Source: Pontibacter fetidus (lineage in GTDB: Bacteria; Bacteroidota; Bacteroidia; Cytophagales; Hymenobacteraceae). Taken from it: DNA of 64,000 nt. Where the stretch lies: the NCBI RefSeq assembly GCF_010119545.1, contig NZ_JAAEAA010000018.1, forward strand, positions 1 to 64,000, read 5' to 3'. Shown piece after piece: positions 55,809 to 64,000 of the stretch. The translations under genes and the position numbers were made by a program. The notes below the pieces were generated by a model. It searched no databases. It saw nothing but the letters and a program-made list of their open reading frames with translations, and was not told the DNA's origin. How positions within the stretch are numbered: position 1 is the stretch's first letter; each line of letters begins with the position of its first letter.

Positions 55809-57260
55809 ATGAAAAAGATAAAAATATTTACGCTTACAGCACTGGCGGCATCCTGCCTTGCTACCTCTTCCTGTACCAAGGATTTTGAGGAAATAAATAC
55901 GAACCCTAATGGTACCACTGCGGTAGCGCCTGCATCGTTGCTGATGCCAGCCCTGCACGATGTGGTAACCCGTAATAACAACCGTGCCCTGCGCCTGAAT
56001 AACGAGCTGATGCAGGTGCATGTAACTATACTTGATACCGATGAGATCCACCGTTATGTGATCAAGTCTGGTGAGTCGGATTACATGTGGAACAACTGGT
56101 ACCTGCAGCGCACTAACTTTGTAGATATCTATAACAACGCGCTGCTTACCCAGCAGAAAAGCTTTATGGGTATCGGCCTGATCCTGGATGTGTGGGTATC
56201 TTCTATGCTGACGGATATGTACGGCGATGTGCCTTACTCTGAAGCCAACAAAGGCCGCGAAGGAAAACTACAGCCTAAGTTCGACTCGCAGGAGATGATC
56301 TACAAAGACCTTTTTGCAAAGCTGGAAGAAGCCAACGCATTGCTGGCAGCCGGCGAGGCGATGAGGGATTACGAGAAAAGTATAGATCCGCTTTATGCCG
56401 GAGATATTACCAAATGGAGAAAGTTTGGTAACTCGTTGTACCTGCGCTTGTTAATGCGTGCTTCCAACAGGCCAGAAGTTGATGCGGCTGGAAAAATCAG
56501 AGAGATGGTTGAAACAAACGCTTCTTTCTACCCAATCTTCACTTCAAACGAGGAATCTGCTATTCTGCGCTATACAGGTACTATGCCATTGTTATCAGAG
56601 TTTTCTGGCATGCGTGATTACGACTTTAACGGTAGCCATGGTTTATCAGATTTCTTTGTGAACCACCTGAATGAAATGGGCGATCCGCGCATTACTAGAT
56701 GGGCTACCTTGTTCGGCTCAGGCTACTATGGTATACCAAGCGGTTACGTGCCAGGCAACATCCCGGAAAGACAGTCCTCTTATCACCTTACTTTAAAGAC
56801 CGAGCCACTTTTAGGAAACATAATCAACTATGCAGAGGTGCAGTTTATATTGGCCGAAGCTGCGCTGAGAGGCTTTATTTCAGGTGATGCCAAGACTTAT
56901 TACGACAAAGGTACAACTTCTGCGATCAGTATGTGGGGACTTGAGGTTCCTGCTGACCATTTAACTAAACCAACTGTGGCTTACGACCCTGCTGCTGACT
57001 TCGATACCAAACTGGAAAAGATCATGCTACAGAAATACTATAGTTTATTCTTTACAGATTTCCAGCAGTGGTATGAGTACAGAAGAACCGGCCACCCGGT
57101 GTTGCCAATCGGACCTGGTGTGCAGAACGGTGGAGTAATGCCTTCGCGCTTCAAATACCCGGTTTACATACAGTCGCTGAACGGAGCCAACTATAACGCA
57201 GCAGTTGCAGCTATGGGCGCCGACGATATCAACACCAAAGTATGGTGGGACAGAGACTAA
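55809..57260 (+). CDS. SusD/RagB-family outer-membrane lipoprotein
   Basis: A 483-residue surface lipoprotein with lipobox TSSC (Cys22) and the segment TKDFEEINTNPNG that opens the SusD-like_2 type. TPR-like helices follow (MYGDVPYSEANKGREG, DPLYAGDITKWRKFGNSLYLRLLMR) along with NYAEVQFILAEAALRG near the binding lid. It captures the substrate and closes the SusC channel. Start and spacing (20 bp after SusC) are unambiguous. Confidence 0.94.
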   Translation: MKKIKIFTLTALAASCLATSSCTKDFEEINTNPNGTTAVAPASLLMPALHDVVTRNNNRALRLNNELMQVHVTILDTDEIHRYVIKSGESDYMWNNWYLQRTNFVDIYNNALLTQQKSFMGIGLILDVWVSSMLTDMYGDVPYSEANKGREGKLQPKFDSQEMIYKDLFAKLEEANALLAAGEAMRDYEKSIDPLYAGDITKWRKFGNSLYLRLLMRASNRPEVDAAGKIREMVETNASFYPIFTSNEESAILRYTGTMPLLSEFSGMRDYDFNGSHGLSDFFVNHLNEMGDPRITRWATLFGSGYYGIPSGYVPGNIPERQSSYHLTLKTEPLLGNIINYAEVQFILAEAALRGFISGDAKTYYDKGTTSAISMWGLEVPADHLTKPTVAYDPAADFDTKLEKIMLQKYYSLFFTDFQQWYEYRRTGHPVLPIGPGVQNGGVMPSRFKYPVYIQSLNGANYNAAVAAMGADDINTKVWWDRD

Positions 57261-57302
57261 CAGCTGAACTATAAAAGAATAGAAAGAATAAAGACATACG
57301 TC

Positions 57303-58571
57303 ATGAAAAACAGATATTTATCGTTTCTGGCCATCTGCTTAAGTGTGTTAGGTTTTACCTCGTGTATGGAGGAAGACCCGAACCCGGCGGAAGGCACTGT
57401 AAACCCGGTTGCTTCGCTGTACGTGGTGCGCGATGCCTTTCATGAAAAGGATATGGCACTTGGTACCGGCGCTTTGTTTGGTGCTTACCAGGCAGGCGGG
57501 GTAGTGGTTTCTGATCCGTCGGGTAAAAACTGGCCAGCAGGGTTGGTTGCCATACAAGATACCTGGAGAGGTAACCAGAGAGGCATTATACTTAACCTTG
57601 GCGAGCAGGCTGCTGCAACTTTTGAGGTGGGTGATTCGGTGTTGTTTGATGTGAGAGGTACGACTCTTACCCGCAAAAACGGCGTGCTGCAGATTGTTGG
57701 CCTGAAGCCGGAAGCTATCCAGAAAAAAGCAACTGGTTTGCCGGTAGCTCCAAAAACAGTATCGGTGAACGAATTGCTTACCAATTTCCATAAGTACGAA
57801 AGCACGCTGGTTATGGTAAGCGGCGATACAGACCCGCTGCCGGTAACCGGCGAAACCTATGCCGGCAACAAGCAGGTAGGCGATGGTTCAGGCAAAACTA
57901 TAACCTTGTATACAGCTGCTGACGCCGCTTTTTCGGGACGTAAGTTACCGGCAAGCGCCAGCTTTGTAGGGATACCAACTATAGCCGAAAATGGAACGCC
58001 GGAGCTACGCATGCGCACCAGCGCCGATGCCCTGAATGCCAGCGGACCGATATATGCAAACTGGCCTGAAAGCTTCGAGATTCCGGACTATAACGAGAAG
58101 AAAAGCTACAACATGAAAAATGCGGATGGCTCTTCGAACAACGCCCGAAACCTGGCCACCGGCAACTGGACACTGTACCAATCTATACTGGAGCAAACGG
58201 CAGGCCGTGATGTGATCGTATCAGGAAAGCAGGCTGTTCGTTTCCAGCAAAACCTAACGGAGTCGGCATATCTACAGATGAACTTTGACCTGCCGAACGG
58301 CGCAACAAAAGTTACGTTATGGTACGCCACTTATTACACCGATAAGCCAAGCACCTGGCAGTTGGAGTATTCGCAGGACCAGGGCACCACCTGGACCAAA
58401 GTGGGTAATGCTGTTTCGGATGCAGAGCGCAACCACAAAATGGCAACGTTCCTGATGGATATTTCGGGGCCGGTACGTTTCAGAATAAACAAATTAGGCC
58501 TGGGTACCTCAAGCACAACCGTTAACAATGGCCGCCTTGGCATAGACGATTTCGCAGTTTACCAGAACTAA
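57303..58571 (+). CDS. DUF5689 surface lipoprotein
   Basis: A 422-residue lipoprotein (lipobox GFTSC, Cys21). The first part is the DUF5689 beta domain (NPVASLYVVRDAFHEKDMALGTG ... GGVVVSDPSGKNWPAGLVAIQD ... GDSVLFDVRGTTLTRKNGVLQIVG). The last 150 residues look like a choice-of-anchor/jelly-roll domain (SFEIPDYNEKK ... LGIDDFAVYQN). Proteins of this type often follow SusD genes as accessory surface glycan- or ligand-binding proteins. A hairpin terminator follows. Confidence 0.85.
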   Translation: MKNRYLSFLAICLSVLGFTSCMEEDPNPAEGTVNPVASLYVVRDAFHEKDMALGTGALFGAYQAGGVVVSDPSGKNWPAGLVAIQDTWRGNQRGIILNLGEQAAATFEVGDSVLFDVRGTTLTRKNGVLQIVGLKPEAIQKKATGLPVAPKTVSVNELLTNFHKYESTLVMVSGDTDPLPVTGETYAGNKQVGDGSGKTITLYTAADAAFSGRKLPASASFVGIPTIAENGTPELRMRTSADALNASGPIYANWPESFEIPDYNEKKSYNMKNADGSSNNARNLATGNWTLYQSILEQTAGRDVIVSGKQAVRFQQNLTESAYLQMNFDLPNGATKVTLWYATYYTDKPSTWQLEYSQDQGTTWTKVGNAVSDAERNHKMATFLMDISGPVRFRINKLGLGTSSTTVNNGRLGIDDFAVYQN

Positions 58572-58587
58572 GCACACTTCTACATAT

Positions 58588-58623
58588 AGGCGGCCCTGAA
58601 ACTCGGGGACGCCTTTATTTTTA
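58588..58623 (+). terminator. Probable terminator after the SusCD-DUF5689 unit
   Basis: An imperfect stem AGGCGGCCC / GGGGACGCCT with a short loop and TTTATTTTTA after it. The bulges make it weaker than the others in this window. Confidence 0.6.
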
Positions 58624-58804
58624 CCCGCAACTATAGTTGCAGAAAGCAATTTACCCTAACCTGTTGGCTGCTTATATTTTAAAGTATAACATGGCATTCC
58701 AGGTCCGTCAGTTTTAAATTTCTTTGGGTGCTGGTACTGGCTTCGAGCTATTTGCCAGCCAGCTACCCTAAGAAAAGAAAAGTATTAACTCCGAACGCGC
58801 ATTC

Positions 58805-59989
58805 ATGTTTAAGCATACCCTCTACACCCTTTTGTTGTGTTTGCTGTTTGTTGGCTGCAAAAGCGAGAAAACAGACACGCCGACACCCACGCCACCACCC
58901 TCCGAAACCTTAACTCCGGTAACTGCTACTTTCCCGGCAGCGGTTTTTACAGACGTGGCCAATGTAAAACAAGGCAAGGCTTCGCTGGCTATACTCGATA
59001 AACTGATCGCTATAGTTAATGCCACGCCAAAAAATGCAACTATCTATTTAAGCATTTTCCTGTTCGATTACCCGGCGTTAATTCAGGCCATAAAAACAGC
59101 CAGCGAAAGAGGTGTTAAGGTTCATTTGATGGTAGACCTTGGCCGCACGGAGTCGCAGGAGACGAACCCACTCACATTTTACGAACTCAAAAGGTTTCTG
59201 GAAGCTCGCGGTGGCGAAGCTGTTTCTATTGCAAACGATGCCAGTTCCAGTGCCATTAACCATAACAAGTTTGCCCTTTTCTCGGAAGTAGTTACCACCA
59301 CCGGTAATGTCCAGAACTTGGTATTCCAGACCTCGCATAACTTTACCGAAGACGATGCACGCAAGTTCCAGGATGCGGTGCTACTGCCACATACAGGCTT
59401 ATTTGATGCCTATAAAACCTACTGGACTGATATGAAAGCCAAAGCAACTGCCGGTATGAAAGATTACTACTACAAAGAGTATACAGATGCCACGGCAGGT
59501 ATAAACGCTTACTTTATGCCCAAGCGCCGCAATGGCACAAGCTATGGCGACGACACGATCATCGAATTCCTGAACAGCATTACCAACCCAGCTACGGCAA
59601 CTATAAAAATTGGTATGTCGGACTGGACGAACACGCGCCTGAACATAGTGCAGAAACTTGCTGAGCTACAAACGCAGGGAGCAACTATAGAACTGGTTGT
59701 TAAAAATAAGATTGACGATAACATCATGTCCGGGCTGAGAGATCTGCAGCAGAAAGGCGCTTACCTGAAAGTTTATGACATTTCGAAAGCCAACATCCAT
59801 GCGAAATTTATACTTATACAGGGCAACTGGAAAGGCGAAAATGCAAACATCCTGATAACTGGTTCGCACAATTTTACTAACAACGCCCTGCGCAACAACA
59901 ACGAAACCATGCTACTGCTAAAGAACCACGCGCTCTTTACAGACTATAGCAATTACTTCGATAACCTTAAAACAGTGCCGGGCATTTAA
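58805..59989 (+). CDS. PLD-like phosphodiesterase lipoprotein with altered HKD motifs
   Basis: A 394-residue lipoprotein (lipobox LFVGC, Cys18; Thr/Pro linker after it) of the phospholipase D superfamily with two copies of the fold. The catalytic pairs are His153/Lys155 (INHNKF) and His332/Lys334 (NIHAKF). The Asp of HxK-x4-D is Ser in the first copy and Gln in the second, while the trailing (G/T)SHNFT motifs are kept. It may cleave phosphodiester head groups at the cell envelope. It begins a second cluster, 12 bp before the metallophosphatase gene. Confidence 0.88.
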   Translation: MFKHTLYTLLLCLLFVGCKSEKTDTPTPTPPPSETLTPVTATFPAAVFTDVANVKQGKASLAILDKLIAIVNATPKNATIYLSIFLFDYPALIQAIKTASERGVKVHLMVDLGRTESQETNPLTFYELKRFLEARGGEAVSIANDASSSAINHNKFALFSEVVTTTGNVQNLVFQTSHNFTEDDARKFQDAVLLPHTGLFDAYKTYWTDMKAKATAGMKDYYYKEYTDATAGINAYFMPKRRNGTSYGDDTIIEFLNSITNPATATIKIGMSDWTNTRLNIVQKLAELQTQGATIELVVKNKIDDNIMSGLRDLQQKGAYLKVYDISKANIHAKFILIQGNWKGENANILITGSHNFTNNALRNNNETMLLLKNHALFTDYSNYFDNLKTVPGI

Positions 59990-60001
59990 CAATATTCAAC
60001 C

Positions 60002-61420
60002 ATGAAGAGAAGATCCTTTTTAGAGCGCATGCTCCTGTTTTCAGGGGGACTTATACTTAGCGGCAGCTATACATCGGCGCTGGCAGCTCCATCAACCAGC
60101 ACGATAAAAGGCAGGGTAACCGCCGGAAGTAAAAAGCTGGCAAATGTAGTTGTGTCGGATGGCTATAGTGTGGTAAAGACTAACCGCAAAGGTAAGTATG
60201 AACTACCGGTTAACGCACAGGCTAAATTTGTATTCATATCTGTGCCTGCCGGCTACGATTTCCCGAATGAGAACGGCATTGCACGGCATTACCAGTTACT
60301 GAACAAAGACAGCGAGCAAGACTATAGTTTTGAGCTGAAAGCCCTGCCAACCGACGATACAAAGCACAATTTTATTATCTGGGCCGACCCACAACCGCGC
60401 AACAAACGGGATGCCCAGCGCATGTTGGATGAGTCGGTGCCCGACACGGTGAAGACACTCCAAAGTATGGCTGCCGGTACGCTGGTGCATGGCATTACAG
60501 TTGGCGATATTACCTGGGATAATCCGGAACTATACAAAGAGTACGACCAGGGCGTAGCCACAATGGGTATTCCGTTTTTCCAGGTGCTGGGCAACCATGA
60601 TCAGGATCTGAACAAAGGTGGCGATGAAGTATCGGATAAAACATTTGAAGCCACTTATGGCCCTACTTATTACTCGTTTAACCGCGGCAAACTGCACTAT
60701 GTGGTGCTGGATAACGTGCGTTATTTGGGCAAAGACAAGCAATACGACGGCTATATTACCGAACGGCAACTGAAGTGGCTGGAAAAAGACCTGGCCATGG
60801 TACCTAAAGATAACCTAGTGATACTTTGTGCCCATATCCCGATACACTGGGGTGTGAAGAACAGGGAAGAGCTATACCCGATCCTGAAAAACCATAAGGT
60901 ACACATCATGACGGGCCACACGCACTATAACCGCAATGTAATAGAGCAGGATATTTACGAACATAACCATGGCACGGTGTGCGGTAACCTCTGGACAGGC
61001 CCCGTTTGCGGCGACGGTGCGCCAGGTGGATATGCAGTGTATGAAGTTGATGGCACAGACCTGAAGTGGTATTATAAATCGACTGGGTTTGATGCGGACC
61101 ACCAGATGACGATTTATGTGCAGCCAGCAGCAGAGCATAAACGCATGCTGGTAAACGTATGGAACTGGGACCCGGAATGGAAAGTAGAGTGGTGGGCTGA
61201 TAACCAGTATAAAGGCACGTTGCAAAACATCATTTCGCACGACCCGGTGGCCTGGGAGCAATACCAGGGTGACCAACTACCAAAAGGCCGCACTTATGTG
61301 GAGCCACGTGAAACAGAACACTTTTTTGAAGCATTTGTACCGGCAACTATAAAACAGCTGAAAGTAGTTGCCACCGACCGCTTCGGCAGAAAATACGAAA
61401 GCCAGCAAGCGATTTCCTAA
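60002..61420 (+). CDS. Tat-exported calcineurin-like phosphoesterase
   Basis: A 472-residue protein. The N-terminus has a twin-arginine motif (KRRSFLERM) and a hydrophobic stretch ending ALAAP, so it folds with its metals before export. An N-terminal beta domain (TIKGRVTAGSKKLANVVVSDGYSVVKTNRKGKYELPV) precedes the metallophosphoesterase core, with ADPQPRN (Asp, with Gln for the usual His), GDITWDN, GNHDQD, CAHIPIHWG and GHTHYNRN. A C-terminal beta domain follows. Families of this layout hydrolyse phosphomono- or diesters in the periplasm. The neighbours suggest a glycerophosphoester. Confidence 0.93.
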   Translation: MKRRSFLERMLLFSGGLILSGSYTSALAAPSTSTIKGRVTAGSKKLANVVVSDGYSVVKTNRKGKYELPVNAQAKFVFISVPAGYDFPNENGIARHYQLLNKDSEQDYSFELKALPTDDTKHNFIIWADPQPRNKRDAQRMLDESVPDTVKTLQSMAAGTLVHGITVGDITWDNPELYKEYDQGVATMGIPFFQVLGNHDQDLNKGGDEVSDKTFEATYGPTYYSFNRGKLHYVVLDNVRYLGKDKQYDGYITERQLKWLEKDLAMVPKDNLVILCAHIPIHWGVKNREELYPILKNHKVHIMTGHTHYNRNVIEQDIYEHNHGTVCGNLWTGPVCGDGAPGGYAVYEVDGTDLKWYYKSTGFDADHQMTIYVQPAAEHKRMLVNVWNWDPEWKVEWWADNQYKGTLQNIISHDPVAWEQYQGDQLPKGRTYVEPRETEHFFEAFVPATIKQLKVVATDRFGRKYESQQAIS

Positions 61421-61442
61421 CTATAGTTTATACTTCGATTTT

Positions 61443-61645
61443 GTCCCCCTTTGGAGGGCAGGGCCGTTAAGTTCTAGCAAATTCTCCCCTTGAGGGGAGC
61501 GCAGAGGGGTGTTTACATTAGCGGGTGAATTTAAAACTGGCTAACAATAGGCTTTTTGGTCCTGAATAACACCCCTATAATCCCCTCAAGGGGATAGTTC
61601 TCGGCAGAACTTAACGGCCCTGCCCTTTGAAGGGGGCAGGGGGAT
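61443..61645. repeat. Nested inverted-repeat element
   Basis: The outer arms (61455-61475 and 61606-61626) are a perfect 21-bp inverted repeat extended by C- and G-tracts. Inside them, a second pair (near 61483-61515 and 61565-61596) carries the CCCCTTGAGGGG palindrome and AGGGGTGTT. The inner pair matches the element at 18079-18225 and the outer right arm matches 118-151. The element fills the gap between the phosphoesterase and GDPD genes and holds no reading frame. Confidence 0.8.
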
Positions 61646-61700
61646 GATGACTTTAGTTGAAAATCTATAGTTTATACTAGTATTTATACTTTAGACCAGC

Positions 61701-62624
61701 ATGATCTTACATAAAATAGTACCTGTTGCGGTGACTGCCCTGTTGTTAATAAGCAGCTGCAAAAGCACCGAAACAATAACCAAGCAACAAATGCCCGAAC
61801 TACCTGCTTTTGATACCGAAGGGCACCGCGGCGCACGCGGCCTGATGCCTGAGAACAGTATTCCGGCGATGATGAAGGCATTGGAACTGGGCGTAACTAC
61901 TCTGGAAATGGACTGCCATGTTACCAAAGACGGTAAAGTGGTAGTGACCCATGACCCATACATTAACCCGCTGTATGCCCGCACCCCGGATGGTAAAGAC
62001 ATAACCAAGGAAGAGAGCCAGAACTACGCCATTTACCAGATGGATTATGATCAGGTGCGCCGTTTTGAGATGGGTACCAAGTTTTATGATACCTACCCGC
62101 ATCAGCAGAAAGTAAAGACTTATATTCCGTTACTTGCGGAGCTGATAGACTCGGTACAGAACCACATTAAGGCCAATAACCTGCCGCAGGTATTTTATAA
62201 CATCGAAACCAAGTCGGTAGCAAACGGCGATAATACTATTCACCCGGAGCCTGCTGTGTTTGTGAAAAAACTGGTAGAGGTACTGGAAGAAAAGAAAATT
62301 ACGGAATGGGCTATTGTGCAGTCGTTCGACCCACGCACGCTGAAAGTATTACATGAGCAGTATCCGAATATCAGGGCGTCGCTGCTGGTTAGCAACAAGG
62401 ATAGCTTTGAAGAAAACATTGAGCGCTTAGGTTTTACGCCTGTAGTTTACAGCCCCAACTATAAACTGGTAACCCCTGAACTGATTGCCAAAGCGCATGA
62501 AAAAAATATAAAGGTAATTCCGTGGACAGTGAACACTGCCGAAGACATTGCGCGCCTGAAAGCTATGGGCGTGGATGGCATTATTTCAGATTACCCTAAC
62601 ATGTATAAAGAGCTGCAGAATTAA
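61701..62624 (+). CDS. Glycerophosphodiester phosphodiesterase lipoprotein
   Basis: A 307-residue GDPD-type TIM barrel with lipobox LISSC (Cys20). It hydrolyses glycerophosphodiesters to sn-glycerol-3-phosphate and an alcohol. Active-site residues are His42-Arg43 (GHRGARGLMPENS), Glu69 and Asp71 (LEMDCHV) and His84 (VTHDPY). The 'ENS' and 'WTVN' (IPWTVNTAED) blocks complete the family pattern. It is the central enzyme for feeding GlpT/GlpD in this locus. The repeat element before it may separate its transcription from the upstream gene. Confidence 0.95.
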   Translation: MILHKIVPVAVTALLLISSCKSTETITKQQMPELPAFDTEGHRGARGLMPENSIPAMMKALELGVTTLEMDCHVTKDGKVVVTHDPYINPLYARTPDGKDITKEESQNYAIYQMDYDQVRRFEMGTKFYDTYPHQQKVKTYIPLLAELIDSVQNHIKANNLPQVFYNIETKSVANGDNTIHPEPAVFVKKLVEVLEEKKITEWAIVQSFDPRTLKVLHEQYPNIRASLLVSNKDSFEENIERLGFTPVVYSPNYKLVTPELIAKAHEKNIKVIPWTVNTAEDIARLKAMGVDGIISDYPNMYKELQN

Positions 62625-62753
62625 ATGAAGGTGATGTTTTAATTAATTCTACTTGTCGATCTCTACACCCGGCTCAGGCAGCTTTACTATTTAGAGTTGT
62701 TTGGGAAGGGGTAGAGGAAGACGCTCTAAGTAACAATACTTACCTCTAGTATC

Positions 62754-63497
62754 ATGAAATTGAATATCAGATTATACTTACTTACGCTTAGTAGTGCCCT
62801 TTTATTTGCTGCACAGTGCAATGCCCAGGAGCAAGCAGAAACCACTGAAAGCTCGGGTATTTTAATGGAAGAAGGCATAAAACCTGAAAAAGTAAAATAC
62901 GACAGCACGTATCGCCCGGGCACGTACCAGGTGCAGGTAGATTATTTCCGGAACTATAAAAACTCAAAAAAGGACATCATTTTTTTAGGCAACAGCCTGA
63001 CTGCCCACATCGACTGGAGCGAATTGCTGCAAAATAAGCATGTGCGTAACCGGGGCATCTCCAGCGATATTACGTTTGGTGTGCTGGAGCGCCTAGATGA
63101 AGTGATTGAAGGCAAACCTGCCAAAGTTTTTCTGCTGATAGGTATAAACGATATTTCGCGCAACGTACCTGAAGACGTTATACTGGCCAACTATAGCAAG
63201 ATCATCCGCCGCATTAAAGCAGGTTCGCCGAAGACAAAAATTTACGTGCAAACGCTGCTGCCTACCAACAACTCCTTCGACAAGTTTAAGAAGCACTATA
63301 ACAAGGAAAAGCAGACGGCTGTAGTTAACCAGGGTATAAAAAAGATAGCTGCTACCGAAAACGTAACAGTTGTAGACCTGCACCCGCACTTTGCTGATGG
63401 TGATGGAAAACTGAAACTGGAGTACACCCATGATGGTCTGCACCTGACGATAGAAGGCTACAAAAAATGGGCTGAGATACTGGAGAAGTATCTATAG
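62754..63497 (+). CDS. SGNH/GDSL-type esterase, exported
   Basis: A 247-residue SGNH hydrolase with a signal peptide (ending CNAQ). Block I has Ser81 (FLGNSLT), block III GIND (LIGINDIS) and block V Asp227/His230 (HDGLHLT). This is the pattern of lysophospholipase/esterase or acetylesterase enzymes. In this setting removal of acyl groups from (lyso)phospholipids is a reasonable role, giving glycerophosphodiesters for the GDPD. Start and length are clear. Confidence 0.92.
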   Translation: MKLNIRLYLLTLSSALLFAAQCNAQEQAETTESSGILMEEGIKPEKVKYDSTYRPGTYQVQVDYFRNYKNSKKDIIFLGNSLTAHIDWSELLQNKHVRNRGISSDITFGVLERLDEVIEGKPAKVFLLIGINDISRNVPEDVILANYSKIIRRIKAGSPKTKIYVQTLLPTNNSFDKFKKHYNKEKQTAVVNQGIKKIAATENVTVVDLHPHFADGDGKLKLEYTHDGLHLTIEGYKKWAEILEKYL

Positions 63498-63503
63498 CAA
63501 GAA

Positions 63504-63531
63504 CGTTAGAAAATATGAAAGTTAGAAAGTT
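63504..63531. repeat. Solo TTAGAAAG-type repeat arm
   Basis: CGTTAGAAAATATGAAAGTT followed by AGAAAGTT begins 7 bp after the GDSL gene stop. It has the iterated unit of the arms at 46353-46388. No inverted partner is seen before the DeoR gene. Confidence 0.6.
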
Positions 63532-63532
63532 G

Positions 63533-63564
63533 AAGGCTCTGCAAATAGCGGGGCCTTTGCTTTT
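63533..63564 (+). terminator. Probable terminator between GDSL esterase and DeoR genes
   Basis: Short stem AAGGCTC / GGGCCTT (one wobble) followed by TGCTTTT. It sits between convergent genes. Weak. Confidence 0.45.
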
Positions 63565-64000
63565 AAACTATAGTTACTTTTATGCCCATGCCTTCCAGGG
63601 CTTTTACGGTATAGTCCGAGATGCCGCTATCGGTGATGATCTGGTCTATGTCTTCAAAACCGCAGATCTTGCCGAAGCCTCTTTTTCCGAATTTTGTAGA
63701 ATCAGCAAGCACAATCGTTTTCTGGGAGACTTTTATCATCTGGCGGTTTAGGTGCGCTTCGGTTACGTTGGTAGTTGTCAGGCCGAAGTCCAGGTCAATG
63801 CCATCTACGCCTAAAAACAGTTTGCTGCACGAGAAATCAGCCAGTATACTTTCAGCATACGGCCCGGTTACTGATGATGAACTTTTGCGTAACACACCGC
63901 CCAGCTGCATTACTTCAATTTCGGGGTGGCGGTTAAGTTCTAGGGCTATGTTTAGCGAGGGCGTAATAACGGTTAAGCTTGCTTTCGGCTGGATGTTTCG
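63563..64000 (-). CDS. DeoR/GlpR-family transcriptional regulator, C-terminal part (truncated by window end)
   Basis: The frame enters from position 64000 and ends at 63563. The visible 145 residues are the DeoR-type sugar-phosphate sensor domain. They include TVITPSLNIALELNRHPEIEVMQLGG (written here as TVITPSLNIA and the following strand), SKLFLGVDGIDLDFGLTT, EAHLNRQMIKVSQKTIVLADSTKFGKRGFGKICGFEDIDQIITD. The N-terminal winged helix lies outside the window. It faces the glp/SusCD genes and probably represses them in response to glycerol-3-phosphate. The listed start is the window edge, not a codon. Confidence 0.9.
   Translation of the reverse strand, partial: RNIQPKASLTVITPSLNIALELNRHPEIEVMQLGGVLRKSSSSVTGPYAESILADFSCSKLFLGVDGIDLDFGLTTTNVTEAHLNRQMIKVSQKTIVLADSTKFGKRGFGKICGFEDIDQIITDSGISDYTVKALEGMGIKVTIV

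Noticed and set aside
52549..58571. Polysaccharide utilisation locus around the SusCD pair
   Set aside because: No glycoside hydrolase, lyase, sulfatase or hybrid two-component sensor is present; the neighbours act on phosphoesters and glycerol-3-phosphate.

Overview
The window looks like chromosomal DNA of a Bacteroidota bacterium of the order Cytophagales, most like Pontibacter or another member of the Hymenobacteraceae. The evidence is a SusC/SusD pair, a C-terminal type IX secretion sorting domain on a metallopeptidase, DUF3667, DUF4142, DUF5689 and M16/M1/S41 peptidase families of Bacteroidota type, many SPII lipoproteins, almost no Shine-Dalgarno sequences, and a tmRNA whose tag (GEYNYAMAA) resembles Bacteroidota tags. 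No rRNA, tRNA, CRISPR array, transposase or prophage was seen. The genus is an inference.

Layout. 0.4-5.7 kb: secreted M1 peptidase with a HupE-like membrane protein, DUF1275 membrane protein, DUF4142 lipoprotein. 5.9-13 kb: clpB, a GxxExxY gene inside a 53-bp inverted-repeat cassette, endonuclease V, lipoproteins, an alpha/beta hydrolase next to a phosphoribosyltransferase. 13.2-18 kb: monomeric isocitrate dehydrogenase, a Rieske-like lipoprotein with altered ligand spacing, an NmrA-type reductase. 18.3-29.2 kb: M16 peptidase, dnaX, secreted M36 peptidase, cfa, DUF3667 protein. 29.4-39.6 kb: catalase, a histidine kinase / sigma-54 activator pair, and two downstream units (ABC permease plus S41 peptidase; transglutaminase) that share a 41-bp duplicated control element and a -24/-12-like promoter. 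39.9-45.5 kb: ssrA (tmRNA), two tiny basic lipoproteins, DUF4112, uvsE, a membrane phosphoesterase. 45.6-48.9 kb: radC, a four-helix-bundle gene in its own inverted-repeat cassette, a YwbE-like gene, and an unusual pyruvate kinase.

49.2-64 kb is one functional block that I read as a scavenging locus for glycerophosphodiesters or phospholipids. glpD and glpT are followed at once by a SusC/SusD outer-membrane importer and a DUF5689 surface lipoprotein. Then come a PLD-like lipoprotein, a Tat-exported metallophosphatase, a GDPD lipoprotein and a GDSL esterase. A DeoR-family regulator, cut by the window end, faces them. Envelope hydrolases would release glycerol-3-phosphate, GlpT would import it, and GlpD would feed it to glycolysis, whose last enzyme (pyruvate kinase) is encoded divergently from glpD.

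Two further patterns stand out. Two unrelated small-protein families (GxxExxY and S23-like four-helix bundle) each sit between long family-specific inverted repeats that supply the stop codon of a neighbouring gene, and empty copies of both repeats occur nearby. The words TATAGTT/AACTATA and TATACTT/AAGTATA are strongly over-represented in genes and gaps alike.
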